A DNA stretch of 64,000 bases from Polycladidibacter stylochi. Lineage in GTDB: Bacteria > Pseudomonadota > Alphaproteobacteria > Rhizobiales > Stappiaceae. The DNA is taken from positions 230,226 to 294,225 of the forward strand of contig NZ_LLWE01000027.1 of the NCBI RefSeq assembly GCF_001562055.1, read 5' to 3'. Shown piece by piece: positions 36,791-48,539 of this stretch (the first letter of the stretch is position 1; every line of letters begins with the position of its first letter). The notes beneath the pieces were generated by a model. The model worked only from the letters and a program-made list of their open reading frames with translations, did not search any database and was not told the origin of the DNA. Position numbers and translations under genes: made by a program.

Positions 36791-37552
36791 TTGCTGATTG
36801 CACGCCATTTAACGATTCTTGATTTAGCCAGAGAAAACGGCACCGTTCTTGTTGACGATTTAGCAAAGCGATTTCAGGTTAGCCCGCAAACGATCCGCAA
36901 GGATTTGAACCAGCTTTGCGATGAGGGCGTTTTGGCCCGTGTGCATGGAGGGGCAATTCTTAACTTCGGTGGGCAGAATGTTGGCTATGGTGCGCGCCAG
37001 TCACTTGCTGGTATGGAGAAGGAGAGTATTGGAAGGCGTGCTGCAGAGCAAATACCAAATGGTGCTTCACTTATTATCAATATCGGAACAACAACAGAAG
37101 CGGTTGCGCAGGCGCTGAAGACGCATCACCAGTTAATGGTGATAACAAACAACTTGAATGTGGCGGCGACGCTGCGGGTGTGCCCGGAAATCGAAGTTGT
37201 GGTTGCAGGAGGGGTGGTGCGAACGAGTGATGGCGGTATTGTGGGGGAGGCAGCGGTCGACTTTATCAAGCAGTTTAAAGTTGATTATGCGATCATCGGG
37301 GCTTCTGCTTTGGACCGGGAAGGGGCATTGCTAGACTATGATTATCGGGAGGTAAAGGTAGCACAGGCCATTATTGAGAATGCGCGCCATGTTATTCTTG
37401 TGGCCGACCAGAGCAAGTTTGAGCGCACTGCACCTGTGCGCATTGGCAGCCTTGCCCAAGTGGATACTTTAATAATGGATACAAGGCCTGAGTGGCTGAA
37501 AGACAGTTGGCTTGAGCGCTTTGATCTCACACTCATCGAAGCTTGCTTGTAA
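36791..37552 (+). CDS. DeoR/GlpR-family transcriptional regulator
   Basis: A 253-residue DeoR-type repressor with a TTG start eight bases after AGGAG; an in-frame stop lies just upstream, so no earlier start is possible. The N-terminal HTH (~5-55) reads RHLTILDLARENGTVLVDDLAKRF...SPQTIRKDLNQLCDEG, followed by ARVHGGAIL, very similar to GlpR. The DeoRC sugar-phosphate domain follows (IINIGTTTEAVAQAL, VITNNLNVAATL, AIIGASALDREGALLDYD). The glpD-glpK genes that GlpR would control lie 16 kb away, so the target is not proved by context. Confidence 0.9.
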   Translation: MLIARHLTILDLARENGTVLVDDLAKRFQVSPQTIRKDLNQLCDEGVLARVHGGAILNFGGQNVGYGARQSLAGMEKESIGRRAAEQIPNGASLIINIGTTTEAVAQALKTHHQLMVITNNLNVAATLRVCPEIEVVVAGGVVRTSDGGIVGEAAVDFIKQFKVDYAIIGASALDREGALLDYDYREVKVAQAIIENARHVILVADQSKFERTAPVRIGSLAQVDTLIMDTRPEWLKDSWLERFDLTLIEACL

Positions 37553-37565
37553 TTTGAGTGGTAAG

Positions 37566-39257
37566 TTATTTTTTGCCTGACGCTGCAGATTTGCTGCGAT
37601 ATTTTTCAATGCGTTGTGCCAAGTTATCTTGGTGATCACGTTTCGATTGCGATGTTCTAGAGCCGACTTTTTTCAGATCATTTATATTATTCATAATCCC
37701 GTCAATCTTCTTCTCAAGATCGGGGTTCGCGCTTAATGCCTTAACAGCTAATTGGGCTGCAAGGTCTTTAAGCTCTTCACGCACAATTCTATCTTCTTCC
37801 GGTGTCGGTTGTTTTTCTGATAGCTCGGTGAGCTCGATAGCAACGGCAGGTAACTCTGTTTTTTCTTCTTCTTGTGTTCCCAGTGGCTGTTGTTTGTCAT
37901 CCAAAGCAGGGGCATTATTGTTATCGCTGGTACCTGCTAGAGTAGGAGTGCTATTTTCGTCACTATCTGGGGAAGATGCTGGTGCTTGTAGCTGGGTAGG
38001 CAAGTTTTCGTCCATAGCGTTATCGTTTGTGCTTTGCACCGCGGTGTGCAAAGCGTGATTGGCGATTGGTTTTTCGTCATGCCCCTCTACAAGTATGATT
38101 TCTTTAATTAGGTTCGATGTTTCCTCAAGTTTTTGGGCCGTTTGTTGCTCTTCATCATTTGCTTCTTGCATTATTTGTTGGGGCTGCTCGTTTGAAGATA
38201 CCGGAGCTGTTAGAGAAGGGGTATCAGTGCCCTTTGAAGTTTCAAGTTCTTCCGCCTCTATGCTTGTGGAAGTCAAATCACTCGGTGGTGTTAGCGCAAT
38301 CTTTGTGCTTTTAGCTACAGATCCCTTGTTAGCATCTTGCTGGCTTGCCTTGGTTACCACTTCCGTCTTTTGGGCCTGCGCTGATTCGTTTTCTTCCAGT
38401 TTTATAGGCTGGTTGTTCTTCTGGGTACCTATAGTCGCTTCAACGGCAGCTGGTTCAATTTTCTCCAGCCTATTTGTATGAGTCTGCTGGGTAGCAAGTG
38501 TGAAGCTTTCCCGGGCTTTTTGAATGCGGCTGCGTATCGTTGCCAGTGCATTTTCAAACTTCTCTTTGGCTTTCGGGGCTTTGTCTGTCGTTTTTTTTGT
38601 GTTGGCCAGTGTGTTCTTCTTGCTGGCTGCAGCCTTCACCTTGGTGTTTGGTTGTTTTGTATTGCGTGGGTGTAATTGCTTTTTGTTATTCTTACTGCGC
38701 CTGTTGTTACTCTCTTGTGCACGCCGGTCCCTGCGGCTCATGTCTGCTGTATGCGGTTTTGATTTTCGGGCTGGTGACGCCTTTAGAGGCTTGGCTTTTG
38801 GTGTATTTTCTTGCTCGTTACTCTTGGTTTCTTGCTGTAGCTCAGGTGCCTTACTCAAGCTATCAATGAGTGTACGCACGCGGCCCTTGTTAGCGCCACC
38901 TTGAGTTTTGAGGTTATCTATCTCTTGTTGGGCGTTGATTATTTCTTGTTTGAGTTTTTTTATTTCCATCTGCATTTCTGCAGCATGTGCCTCGGCGCGC
39001 CCCGTTTGTGCGCGTTGTAAAGCTAGTTTATCGGCTGTGTGGCGCAAACGTGTATTTAGCTTATGTTCGCTAATCGCGGCTTGTGCCCGCATATAATCGC
39101 GGGCCATTGTCGCGCGTGAATGGGTTACCGGATTCGCAGCCTCGAGTGCATTGCGCGTTAGCCTTACCGCACGGCCCCAGACAAACGGGAGTGCGGCAAG
39201 GCCAAGGATACTGGCGGTTAAAAAGCCGAGCGAAATATATAGTACTGTCTCAATCAC
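37566..39257 (-). CDS. Large hydrophilic coiled-coil protein with N-terminal membrane anchor
   Basis: A 563-residue protein of unknown function. An N-terminal helix (IETVLYISLGFLTASILGLAALPFVWG, ~2-28) anchors it, followed by a coiled coil at ~75-120 (EAHAAEMQMEIKKLKQE, IINAQQEIDNLKTQ), a Lys/Arg/Asn-rich basic region (~150-230), and a long acidic Gln/Glu/Thr-rich stretch to ~480. A helical C-terminus (~485-563, EDRIVREELKDLAAQLAVKAL) ends it. Similar anchored coiled-coil proteins are common but uncharacterised in rhizobia. Plus-strand frames across it reflect only its codon bias. Confidence 0.7.
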   Translation of the reverse strand: MIETVLYISLGFLTASILGLAALPFVWGRAVRLTRNALEAANPVTHSRATMARDYMRAQAAISEHKLNTRLRHTADKLALQRAQTGRAEAHAAEMQMEIKKLKQEIINAQQEIDNLKTQGGANKGRVRTLIDSLSKAPELQQETKSNEQENTPKAKPLKASPARKSKPHTADMSRRDRRAQESNNRRSKNNKKQLHPRNTKQPNTKVKAAASKKNTLANTKKTTDKAPKAKEKFENALATIRSRIQKARESFTLATQQTHTNRLEKIEPAAVEATIGTQKNNQPIKLEENESAQAQKTEVVTKASQQDANKGSVAKSTKIALTPPSDLTSTSIEAEELETSKGTDTPSLTAPVSSNEQPQQIMQEANDEEQQTAQKLEETSNLIKEIILVEGHDEKPIANHALHTAVQSTNDNAMDENLPTQLQAPASSPDSDENSTPTLAGTSDNNNAPALDDKQQPLGTQEEEKTELPAVAIELTELSEKQPTPEEDRIVREELKDLAAQLAVKALSANPDLEKKIDGIMNNINDLKKVGSRTSQSKRDHQDNLAQRIEKYRSKSAASGKK

Positions 39258-39378
39258 TAAGCGAACCCAATCTGTTTTTTGTCGCTGCCAAACAAAATCT
39301 ACTTCCCTGTGCCAAACTGGCCAGAGATGTTTTAGCTTAAACAGCCAAACCTAAATAAAGGTTATTGGGTTTCTTATA

Positions 39379-39984
39379 TCAGAACGGGTTCCAGGTTGGC
39401 TCCCTAGTAAATTTCAAATATCCCATATTTACACCGAGTCTTGCACCCATACCGGTTCTAACAGGTACAATATTGATTTTGTTGTTGGAAAGAACCTGCA
39501 TAGAGAAGCCGCCAACAAGGTATGCAGCGCCTTTAATGCCCACATAACGGCGATAGAGTGCATCAATTGAGGGTAAGTTGTACACGAGCATCATGACACG
39601 GTTGCCGTCGCCCCCCATATCCCAGCCCAGAGAAGGACCTTGCCAGAATACTGTATGATTGCCTGCATTTCTTGTGTATAGCACACCCTCGCCATAGCTT
39701 GCGCCGGCAAAAAAGGCGGCCGAACCTTCTTCGCCAAGTATATAGCCGTTTGGTTCGCCATATTTGCTCATGGCCGACTGAACCACTTCGGCCAACCCGG
39801 AAGAGAGGCTTCCAAAGAACCGGTGTCCTGCATTCACAATATCATTTTGATGATATGTCTGTGCATTTTGCTGGTTGGCATATTGCGCCCAAGCAGGCGC
39901 TTGTATTGAAAAAAAGGCCAAGCAAAACGCGAAAGCTATGGCCATATTTGTTTTCCATGAATAAATTAACGCCTTAAATACCAT
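39379..39984 (-). CDS. eipA: EipA-like envelope integrity protein (DUF1134)
   Basis: A 201-residue secreted protein. The signal peptide (hydrophobic ~13-33, cleavage near APAWAQ) precedes the DUF1134 domain, with core GYILGEEGSAAFFAGASYGEGVLYT, FWQGPSLGWDMGGDGNRVMMLVYNL and RYVGIKGAAYLVGG. In Brucella, the DUF1134 protein EipA supports cell-envelope integrity and is expressed under CtrA control; ctrA is in this window. The aaggag site nine bases before the ATG supports the start. Confidence 0.85.
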   Translation of the reverse strand: MVFKALIYSWKTNMAIAFAFCLAFFSIQAPAWAQYANQQNAQTYHQNDIVNAGHRFFGSLSSGLAEVVQSAMSKYGEPNGYILGEEGSAAFFAGASYGEGVLYTRNAGNHTVFWQGPSLGWDMGGDGNRVMMLVYNLPSIDALYRRYVGIKGAAYLVGGFSMQVLSNNKINIVPVRTGMGARLGVNMGYLKFTREPTWNPF

Positions 39985-40079
39985 AGGGCATTACTCCTTA
40001 TGAGAGAAGCGTCGGGGTTTTCTGCTTCTACAAAATGTGGTTTTCAATGTTATCTGCTGCCTAAAATTATGCCAGAATC

Positions 40080-40655
40080 ATGAATTTGACCAAGAGTTAC
40101 GGGCAGCTCGTGTGCACACTGTTTAAGCGGTTAAATATACAACTAGCACAAGTGATGGGGTTGATGGACAATACTCGAAAACTGGGTTTAGATTTCTACA
40201 GATTATTGGCGAAACTGTGGTGGGCTCTAGTTATTTGCATAATAATAACTCTTCCGATCAGCGGGTTTGCGTATAGTGCACCCAGAGCGCAGCGGCTTGC
40301 GCTTCATGGTTACGACCCGGTTGCCTATCAATTACAAAAGGCGGCGGTGAGCGGGTCACGAGAGTATGAACTCAGTTGGCAAAATGTTTTGTGGCGGTTC
40401 CGCTCGGAAGGCAATATGGCTGCGTTTATGCAAGCTCCCCGGGTTTATGCGCCAGTATTTGCAGGATGTGACCCCTTTGCTTTGGCGGATGGACATGTTG
40501 CGCAGGGTAATCCACGCATTTTTGCCATTTACCAGAAACGATTGCTCTTGTTTTATTCCCGTGCGAACAGGTATCTTTTTTTCTCAGACCCGCATGATTT
40601 TTGGAATTCGGCTGTAAGAGATAAAAAGCACGATGGGTGCCGTTATGGGCAATAA
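40080..40655 (+). CDS. YHS domain-containing protein
   Basis: A protein of up to 191 residues with a membrane helix or signal sequence (~45-67, LWWALVICIIITLPISGFAY) and a YHS-like domain at ~75-175 (RLALHGYDPVAYQLQKAAVSG...LSWQNVLWRFRSEGNMAAFMQAP...YAPVFAGCDPFALADG). YHS-domain proteins are small metal-associated or redox modules often exported to the periplasm; function here is unknown. The start is uncertain: no ribosome site precedes 40080, and ATGs at 40155 and 40164 are alternatives that keep the membrane segment. Confidence 0.65.
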   Translation: MNLTKSYGQLVCTLFKRLNIQLAQVMGLMDNTRKLGLDFYRLLAKLWWALVICIIITLPISGFAYSAPRAQRLALHGYDPVAYQLQKAAVSGSREYELSWQNVLWRFRSEGNMAAFMQAPRVYAPVFAGCDPFALADGHVAQGNPRIFAIYQKRLLLFYSRANRYLFFSDPHDFWNSAVRDKKHDGCRYGQ

Positions 40656-40724
40656 ATTTAAACTATGACCTTCTGCTATGCAGTGGCAAAACTGAACCAA
40701 TCGAAACAGGGAACAGGATCGTTA

Positions 40725-41369
40725 ATGGCGCATTACCAAAAGTTAACTTCACTGGATTTGGCTGCATTAATTGCCAGCCGAGTTTGTCATGACATTATTA
40801 GCCCTGTAGGCGCTATTTCGAATGGTCTTGAAGTTCTTGATGAAGACAGTGGTGCAGACATGGCAGAGTTTGCCATGGACTTAATTCGCAAGTCCGCAGC
40901 TCAAGCGTCGGCCAAACTTCAATTTGCCCGCATTGCATTTGGCGCCGCCGGATCAGCAGGTGCTGAAATCGACAGCGGTGATGCCGAATCAGTGGCTCTG
41001 GGCTACATGAATAGCGAGAAAGCGGAGTTGAATTGGCAGGTGCCGCGAAAGCTGTTGCCGAAAAATCAAATCAAACTGATTCTAAATATTGTTTTGATTG
41101 CAACCGCAAGTATCCCCAGAGGAGGCTTAATAACTGTTAGCGAAGAAGCGGGAGACAGTTTGAGTGGTTATAAAGTAACAGTTGAGGGGAAAAACGCTCG
41201 TATACCAGCCGTAGTTGCGGAAGTTTTTGGCGGAAATGAGCCAGAACGTATTGATGCCCATACGATACAACCAGTTTACACATACTTGCTTGCGCGCGAG
41301 GAAAACATACAGCTTGAGGCAATAAAGACAGAGGAAACTATTGTTTATACGGCAAATTCTGCAGTGTGA
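40725..41369 (+). CDS. chpT: Histidine phosphotransferase ChpT
   Basis: A 214-residue dimeric-histidine-kinase-like phosphotransferase. The first helix has the phosphoacceptor H22 in LIASRVCHDIISPVGAISNGLEVLDE, followed by a degenerate ATPase-like domain (~80-205). ChpT passes phosphate from the hybrid kinase CckA to CtrA and to CpdR, controlling cell cycle and motility in alphaproteobacteria. The start chosen gives the conserved N-terminus; an earlier ATG at 40665 adds 20 unrelated residues. ctrA lies 6 kb downstream, with the che genes between. Confidence 0.88.
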   Translation: MAHYQKLTSLDLAALIASRVCHDIISPVGAISNGLEVLDEDSGADMAEFAMDLIRKSAAQASAKLQFARIAFGAAGSAGAEIDSGDAESVALGYMNSEKAELNWQVPRKLLPKNQIKLILNIVLIATASIPRGGLITVSEEAGDSLSGYKVTVEGKNARIPAVVAEVFGGNEPERIDAHTIQPVYTYLLAREENIQLEAIKTEETIVYTANSAV

Positions 41370-41517
41370 ATACAATTATTTTAAAACCCTAATTCACCCT
41401 GCTTTCAACCTGTGTTAAATAGTTGTAAAAGTATAAACACTGCTGGTTTTATCTGGTGAATTTAGTCAAGGTCTGTTTTGGCTGGATATCCCTAAAAGAA
41501 TTGAGTGAGAAAAGGCC

Positions 41518-44192
<2,675 letters not shown>

Positions 44193-44196
<4 letters not shown>

Positions 44197-44684
44197 GTAA
44201 CAATTTAGGTGCTGAAGTCATTGACGTTGTTCAAGGTGCTGGCGAACACATTCAATATGTGACGGTAATGATTGGCGGGCAGTTGTTTGGACTGCCCATC
44301 TCACGCGTTCATGACGTTTTTGTTCCCGAACAAGTCACCCGCGTACCTTTAGCTCCGCGAGAAGTGGAGGGGGTTTTGAATCTGCGCGGCAGAATTGTAA
44401 CAGCAATCAATATGCGTCGCAGGTTGCAATTGCCGCCGCTCGAGGACACAAAAGATATAATGGCTGTGGGAATTGAGCATAAAGGCGAATCCTTTGGTCT
44501 TGTCATCGACACGGTTGGGGAAGTATTGAATCTTCCTAAGCGCGAGCAAGAAGCGAATCCTTCAAACCTTGATAAGCGTTGGGCAGAAATCTCTGGTGGT
44601 GTTCACCGCCTCTCTGGCCAGCTAATGGTTATTATTGATGTTGATCGTTTGCTTTCTTCGCTTATCGAGCCTAAAGCCGCATAA
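44193..44684 (+). CDS. cheW: Chemotaxis coupling protein CheW
   Basis: A 163-residue CheW with a GTG start overlapping the cheA stop. The body shows YVTVMIGGQLFGLPISRVHDVFVPEQVTRVP and LNLRGRIVTAINMRRRLQLP, with the scaffold loop GVEHKG-type region and the end LMVIIDVDRLL. CheW links receptors to CheA at the inner membrane. Coupled translation with cheA suggests matched amounts. cheY follows 37 bp later. Confidence 0.95.
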
Positions 44685-44721
44685 GCTGGCGGTAGAGCTA
44701 TTATATCAAAGGTAATAATTG

Positions 44722-45087
44722 ATGAAGCAATGTCTCGTCGTTGACGATTCTACAGTAATCCGTAAAGTTGCCCGCCGAATTCTTGAGGATATGGGGTTTG
44801 AAGTGGTCGAAGCGGCTGATGGTCAACAGGCATTAGATGCGTGTTTGAACAAAATGCCGGAAGCGGTACTGCTGGATTGGAATATGCCAGTGATGGATGG
44901 CATGGAGTTCCTGCAAAAGCTAAGAACTCTCGAGGCTGGTGCGGCACCTGTGGTTGTATTTTGTACTACAGAAAATGATATGTCGCATATTGTACAGGCC
45001 ATGAACGCCGGTGCTAATGAGTATATTATGAAACCCTTCGATAAGGAGATTATGGAAGCTAAGTTTCAAGAGGTTGGTCTTATTTAG
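44722..45087 (+). CDS. cheY: Chemotaxis response regulator CheY
   Basis: A 121-residue single-domain receiver: LVVDDSTVIRKVARRIL, phosphoacceptor D52 in LLDWNMPVMDGMEFL, Thr switch region FCTTEN and Lys in YIMKPFDKEIM. It binds the flagellar motor switch when phosphorylated by CheA. The ATG at 44722 (aagg nine bases upstream) is preferred to the TTG three bases earlier. Because CheA carries its own receiver, the two may compete for phosphate. Confidence 0.93.
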   Translation: MKQCLVVDDSTVIRKVARRILEDMGFEVVEAADGQQALDACLNKMPEAVLLDWNMPVMDGMEFLQKLRTLEAGAAPVVVFCTTENDMSHIVQAMNAGANEYIMKPFDKEIMEAKFQEVGLI

Positions 45088-45107
45088 CTGGGTGTGGGCC
45101 CTTGGGA

Positions 45108-46340
45108 ATGTTGGAATCTAAAAAAGCTTCAACCGGTGGTGATGCTGCGCCCATCCGGGTTATGATTGTGGACGATTCCGTTGTTATTCGGGGGCTGTTT
45201 AGCCGCTGGATCGGGGAAGAGCCAGAGTTGAGCGTTGTTGCAACGTTCCGCAATGGGCAGCTTGCTGTTGATGGTTTAGAGCAAGCTGCGCCTGATGTTG
45301 TCGTGCTTGACATCGAAATGCCGGTAATGGACGGGCTGACAGCCTTGCCGTTGCTGTTGAAAAAACAACCGGATTTAACCGTTGTTATGGCCTCCACGTT
45401 AACGCATCGCAATGCGGCGGTGAGTTTGCGCGCCCTTTCTTTAGGAGCGACGGACTATGTGGGGAAACCTGAAACAACGGCACAAACCAGCACGTCCTTA
45501 GAGTTTCGCCGTGAATTAATTGAAAAGCTTAAAGGACTGGGGCGCATTAAAGGACGACGCGCCGAAAAGCGTCGTGCTTTGCAATCCTCAAGGCGGATGC
45601 GTGTTGAAACCAGTGCAGGGCAGAAAACCCAGCAAAGCACAGCCGCTTCTCCGGTGCGGGCCAGCCGGATTGACGCCCGCCAAGCTCTGCAAATGGCAAA
45701 AGCCCGCGCAGAGGCCGAGGGTCCGAATTTCACCACCCGTCCTTACGGGCGTACTGTGCCGCGCATTGTGGCCATTGGAAGTTCAACGGGGGGGCCGCAA
45801 GCTCTTTTAAAAGTCCTTGGCGATATGAAGGGTGCAATCTCGCGTGTTCCGGTGGTGATTACGCAGCATATGCCACGAACTTTTACGACAATTTTGGCAG
45901 AGCATTTGCAAAAAAGTGTCGGCGTTCCGGCTAAAGAGGCGGAAAATGACGAGCTGCTGCAAAACGGGGTTATCTATGTGGCTCCGGGCGGTATCCATTT
46001 GTCTGTGGCACAAAGCGCGCACGGTGTTGTTGCACGTTTGAGCGATAGTGCACCCATTAATTTTTGTCGCCCTTCTGTTGAGCCATTGTTCCAAAGCGTT
46101 GCCGAAGTATATGGCTCATCTTCTCTGGCGCTCATGCTGACTGGCATGGGGGCAGATGGTGCAGAGGGGGTTAACCACATTGCAGCACAGGGCGGTGCAA
46201 TTATTGCGCAAGATGAATATTCCAGTGTTGTCTGGGGTATGCCGGGTGCTGCAGCAAGAACAGGGAACTGCAACGAAGTGTTACCGCTTGACCAAATTGG
46301 TGGACGTGTATCAGGAATACTTGAGGGAGCGCTGCGTTGA
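45108..46340 (+). CDS. cheB: Chemotaxis glutamate methylesterase CheB
   Basis: A 410-residue protein: receiver (~15-140, VMIVDDSVVIRGLFSRWI; D in VVLDIEMPVMDGLTAL), a linker rich in Arg (~150-205) and the methylesterase domain with IGSSTGGPQALLKVL (nucleophile Ser), ITQHMPRTFT (His) and MLTGMGADGAEG (Asp). It removes methyl groups from receptors. The ATG at 45108 is one codon pair after a TTG; the exact start is uncertain. The stop overlaps the cheR TTG (TTGA). Confidence 0.95.
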   Translation: MLESKKASTGGDAAPIRVMIVDDSVVIRGLFSRWIGEEPELSVVATFRNGQLAVDGLEQAAPDVVVLDIEMPVMDGLTALPLLLKKQPDLTVVMASTLTHRNAAVSLRALSLGATDYVGKPETTAQTSTSLEFRRELIEKLKGLGRIKGRRAEKRRALQSSRRMRVETSAGQKTQQSTAASPVRASRIDARQALQMAKARAEAEGPNFTTRPYGRTVPRIVAIGSSTGGPQALLKVLGDMKGAISRVPVVITQHMPRTFTTILAEHLQKSVGVPAKEAENDELLQNGVIYVAPGGIHLSVAQSAHGVVARLSDSAPINFCRPSVEPLFQSVAEVYGSSSLALMLTGMGADGAEGVNHIAAQGGAIIAQDEYSSVVWGMPGAAARTGNCNEVLPLDQIGGRVSGILEGALR

Positions 46341-47404
46341 TTACTTCTGAATATGAATTTTTAAGAGGTTTTCTAAAGAGTCGCTCGGGCTTGGTTTTAT
46401 CCAATGAAAAGCAATATTTGGTTGAAAGCCGCCTTGTTCCTGTCGCGCGTCGTCACGATCTTGCTTCTTTAAGCGAGTTGATCAATAGCCTGCGTAAGCC
46501 GGGTACAAAACAGCTTCAAGAAGACGTTGTTGAAGCAATGACGACAAATGAATCGTTTTTCTTTCGGGATAAAACGCCATTTGAGCACTTTAAAGAAGAA
46601 ATGCTGCCCAAGCTTTTGGAAAAGCGTGCAGCACGCAAGAAAATACGTATTTGGTGTTCGGCCGCATCAACCGGTCAAGAGCCATATTCGCTTGCGATGA
46701 TCTTGCGTGAGAACAAGATTAAAACGAGCAGCTATCAATTCGATATTTTGGGCACCGACATCTCCAAGGAAGTGCTAGATAAAGCACGACTTGGGCAGTA
46801 TAGCCAATTTGAAGTACAGCGCGGGCTACCTATTCAGATGCTCATGAAGTACTTTACGCAACAAGGGGAAATCTGGCAGGTTTCAAACGATTTGCGGGCT
46901 ATGGTGCAATGGAAGTTTTTGAATTTGTTAGAGAACTTCTCGCATTTGGGTGAATTCGATATCGTGTTTTGCCGAAATGTGCTGATCTATTTTGATCAAC
47001 CCACGAAAATTGATATCCTCAATCGGTTGGCCAAGCTTATTCCTGCGGATGGTTATTTGGTTTTGGGTGCTGCAGAAACGGTTGTTGGTCTTACCGACCA
47101 GTTTGAGCCGGTGCCACATATGCGCGGGCTTTACAGGCCAAAACAAAGTGCAGGCAAGCAACCAGAGCCACAAAAGATGGCAAATAGCTTAAAGGCGGAA
47201 CCGATATCTGCACGGCCTGCTGTTGGCAAACCACACGTACCTTCTTTTAGCAGTCCTGCAACAAATACGCCTGCTACACAAAATACTATGCGGACGAATT
47301 CAGCCAGTGCACCTGATAAGCCTCAAAAATTTGACCGTGAGAAGCTGAATGCCAGTTTAGATAGCTTGCGGCGTTTAAATGCGCAAAGCAGTAATAAAGG
47401 CTAG
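46337..47404 (+). CDS. cheR: Chemotaxis methyltransferase CheR
   Basis: A 355-residue SAM-dependent receptor methyltransferase with a TTG start overlapping the cheB stop. The N-terminal helical domain ends at TTNESFFFRDKTPFEHF, and the SAM domain has IWCSAASTGQEPYSLAM, ILGTDISKEVLDKA, and FCRNVLIYFD. About 85 extra residues at the C-terminus are Ser/Pro/Asn-rich and look unstructured. CheB and CheR together set receptor adaptation. A strong terminator follows. Confidence 0.95.
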   Translation: MITSEYEFLRGFLKSRSGLVLSNEKQYLVESRLVPVARRHDLASLSELINSLRKPGTKQLQEDVVEAMTTNESFFFRDKTPFEHFKEEMLPKLLEKRAARKKIRIWCSAASTGQEPYSLAMILRENKIKTSSYQFDILGTDISKEVLDKARLGQYSQFEVQRGLPIQMLMKYFTQQGEIWQVSNDLRAMVQWKFLNLLENFSHLGEFDIVFCRNVLIYFDQPTKIDILNRLAKLIPADGYLVLGAAETVVGLTDQFEPVPHMRGLYRPKQSAGKQPEPQKMANSLKAEPISARPAVGKPHVPSFSSPATNTPATQNTMRTNSASAPDKPQKFDREKLNASLDSLRRLNAQSSNKG

Positions 47405-47434
47405 TCTGCCCTTTTAATAGTTATTTTGAACTCA

Positions 47435-47463
47435 AAAGGGCCGCTTCGAATGCGGCCCTTTGT
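47435..47463. terminator. Terminator between cheR and ctrA
   Basis: aaagggccgc (47435-47444) pairs perfectly with gcggcccttt (47452-47461), a ten-base stem with a seven-base loop between convergent genes; it can act on both. Confidence 0.88.
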
Positions 47464-47485
47464 TGATAGTCAGCAAGTATTTAAC

Positions 47486-48175
47486 TTAAGCTGCTTTTTC
47501 TTCAGGTTCACGTAAAACGTACCCGCGGCCCCAGACGGTTTCGATGTAGTTTTTGCCAGATGCAGCAGAAGCCAGCTTTTTACGCAGCTTACAAATAAAC
47601 ACATCGATAATCTTCAGTTCCGGTTCGTCCATGCCACCATAAAGGTGATTTAAGAACATTTCCTTGGTGAGCGTTGTGCCTTTGCGCAAGGAAAGCAACT
47701 CCAACATCTGATACTCTTTGCCGGTCAAATGGACACGTTGGCCATTGACCTCAACAGTTTTGGTATCAAGATTAACGGTTAGATCTCCGGTCACAATAAC
47801 CGATTGCGCATGGCCTTTAGAACGGCGCACAATGGCATGGATTCGGGCAATCAACTCGTCTTTATGAAACGGTTTGGTCATATAGTCATCAGCACCAAAG
47901 CCAAGACCTCTAACCTTGTCTTCAATTCCTGCCAAACCTGACAGGATTAGAATTGGCGTCTTCACCTTTGACAGCCTTAGCGTTCTTAAAACCTCATAGC
48001 CGGACATATCCGGTAGGTTCAGATCAAGCATGATGATGTCGTAATCATACAGCTTGCCAAGGTCGATACCTTCTTCGCCTAGGTCTGTTGTGTAGACGTT
48101 GAAATTTTCTGACTTGAGCATTAGCTCAATGCTTTGTGCCGTGGCACTGTCATCTTCAATCAACAATACACGCAT
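47486..48175 (-). CDS. ctrA: Cell-cycle master regulator CtrA
   Basis: A 229-residue OmpR-type response regulator almost identical in layout to Caulobacter CtrA. Receiver with [17 protein letters not shown], phosphoacceptor D51 ([15 protein letters not shown]) and Lys in [11 protein letters not shown]; winged-helix domain with [31 protein letters not shown] and [10 protein letters not shown]. The C-terminus EEKAA lets it be a ClpXP substrate, as CtrA ends in Ala-Ala. It controls motility, division and, in Caulobacter, DNA replication. It receives phosphate from ChpT, whose gene lies upstream on the other strand. Confidence 0.97.
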   Translation of the reverse strand: MRVLLIEDDSATAQSIELMLKSENFNVYTTDLGEEGIDLGKLYDYDIIMLDLNLPDMSGYEVLRTLRLSKVKTPILILSGLAGIEDKVRGLGFGADDYMTKPFHKDELIARIHAIVRRSKGHAQSVIVTGDLTVNLDTKTVEVNGQRVHLTGKEYQMLELLSLRKGTTLTKEMFLNHLYGGMDEPELKIIDVFICKLRKKLASAASGKNYIETVWGRGYVLREPEEKAA

Positions 48176-48539
48176 ATTAATCCCCTCGTGTTGCCTTTCC
48201 GGGCTGTCGCGCCGGCCATAAACGCGTACCGTTGCGAAGGAATGCTTTTAACCGACTCACTGAATGAGCTTATGGTTAACAGAACTTGATTCGCACTAGC
48301 AAGCCTTTTGAAAAGCAGCCTGTCAGTCTTCTGGGTACAACTGGCAAGGTCCTGTGGAGACCGTGAAAAACAAGGGATACACTGAGGTCCGCTACGTTAC
48401 ACCAATGAGCGGGCTAAGCTTTTACGTATCCGGTATTCATCACGATTTACCCGTTGCAAAAAACTTTCCCCAATAACATTCACCAGAAGCGTAAACGATA
48501 AGTTACCAAGCGAAAAAAAATATTAATAGGGAATCAGTT
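48176..48539. promoter_or_regulatory. ctrA/fliI divergent regulatory region with GANTC and TTAACC sites
   Basis: This 364-bp gap separates ctrA (minus) from fliI (plus). It holds GANTC sites at 48254-48258, 48288-48292 and 48531-48535 and TTAACC half-sites at 48248-48253 and 48274-48279 (reverse). GANTC is the CcrM methylation site and TTAACC matches the CtrA half-site, so autoregulation and methylation control, as at Caulobacter ctrA, are plausible. No full TTAA-N7-TTAA box was found. Confidence 0.55.

Noticed and set aside
38059..38904. Several Cys/Ser/Phe-rich plus-strand frames.
   Set aside because: They are antisense to the 563-residue coiled-coil gene and mirror its Gln/Glu/Lys codon bias; no family resemblance.
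41370..41517. A CtrA box upstream of cheA.
   Set aside because: TTAA elements occur but none in the TTAA-N7-TTAA spacing.
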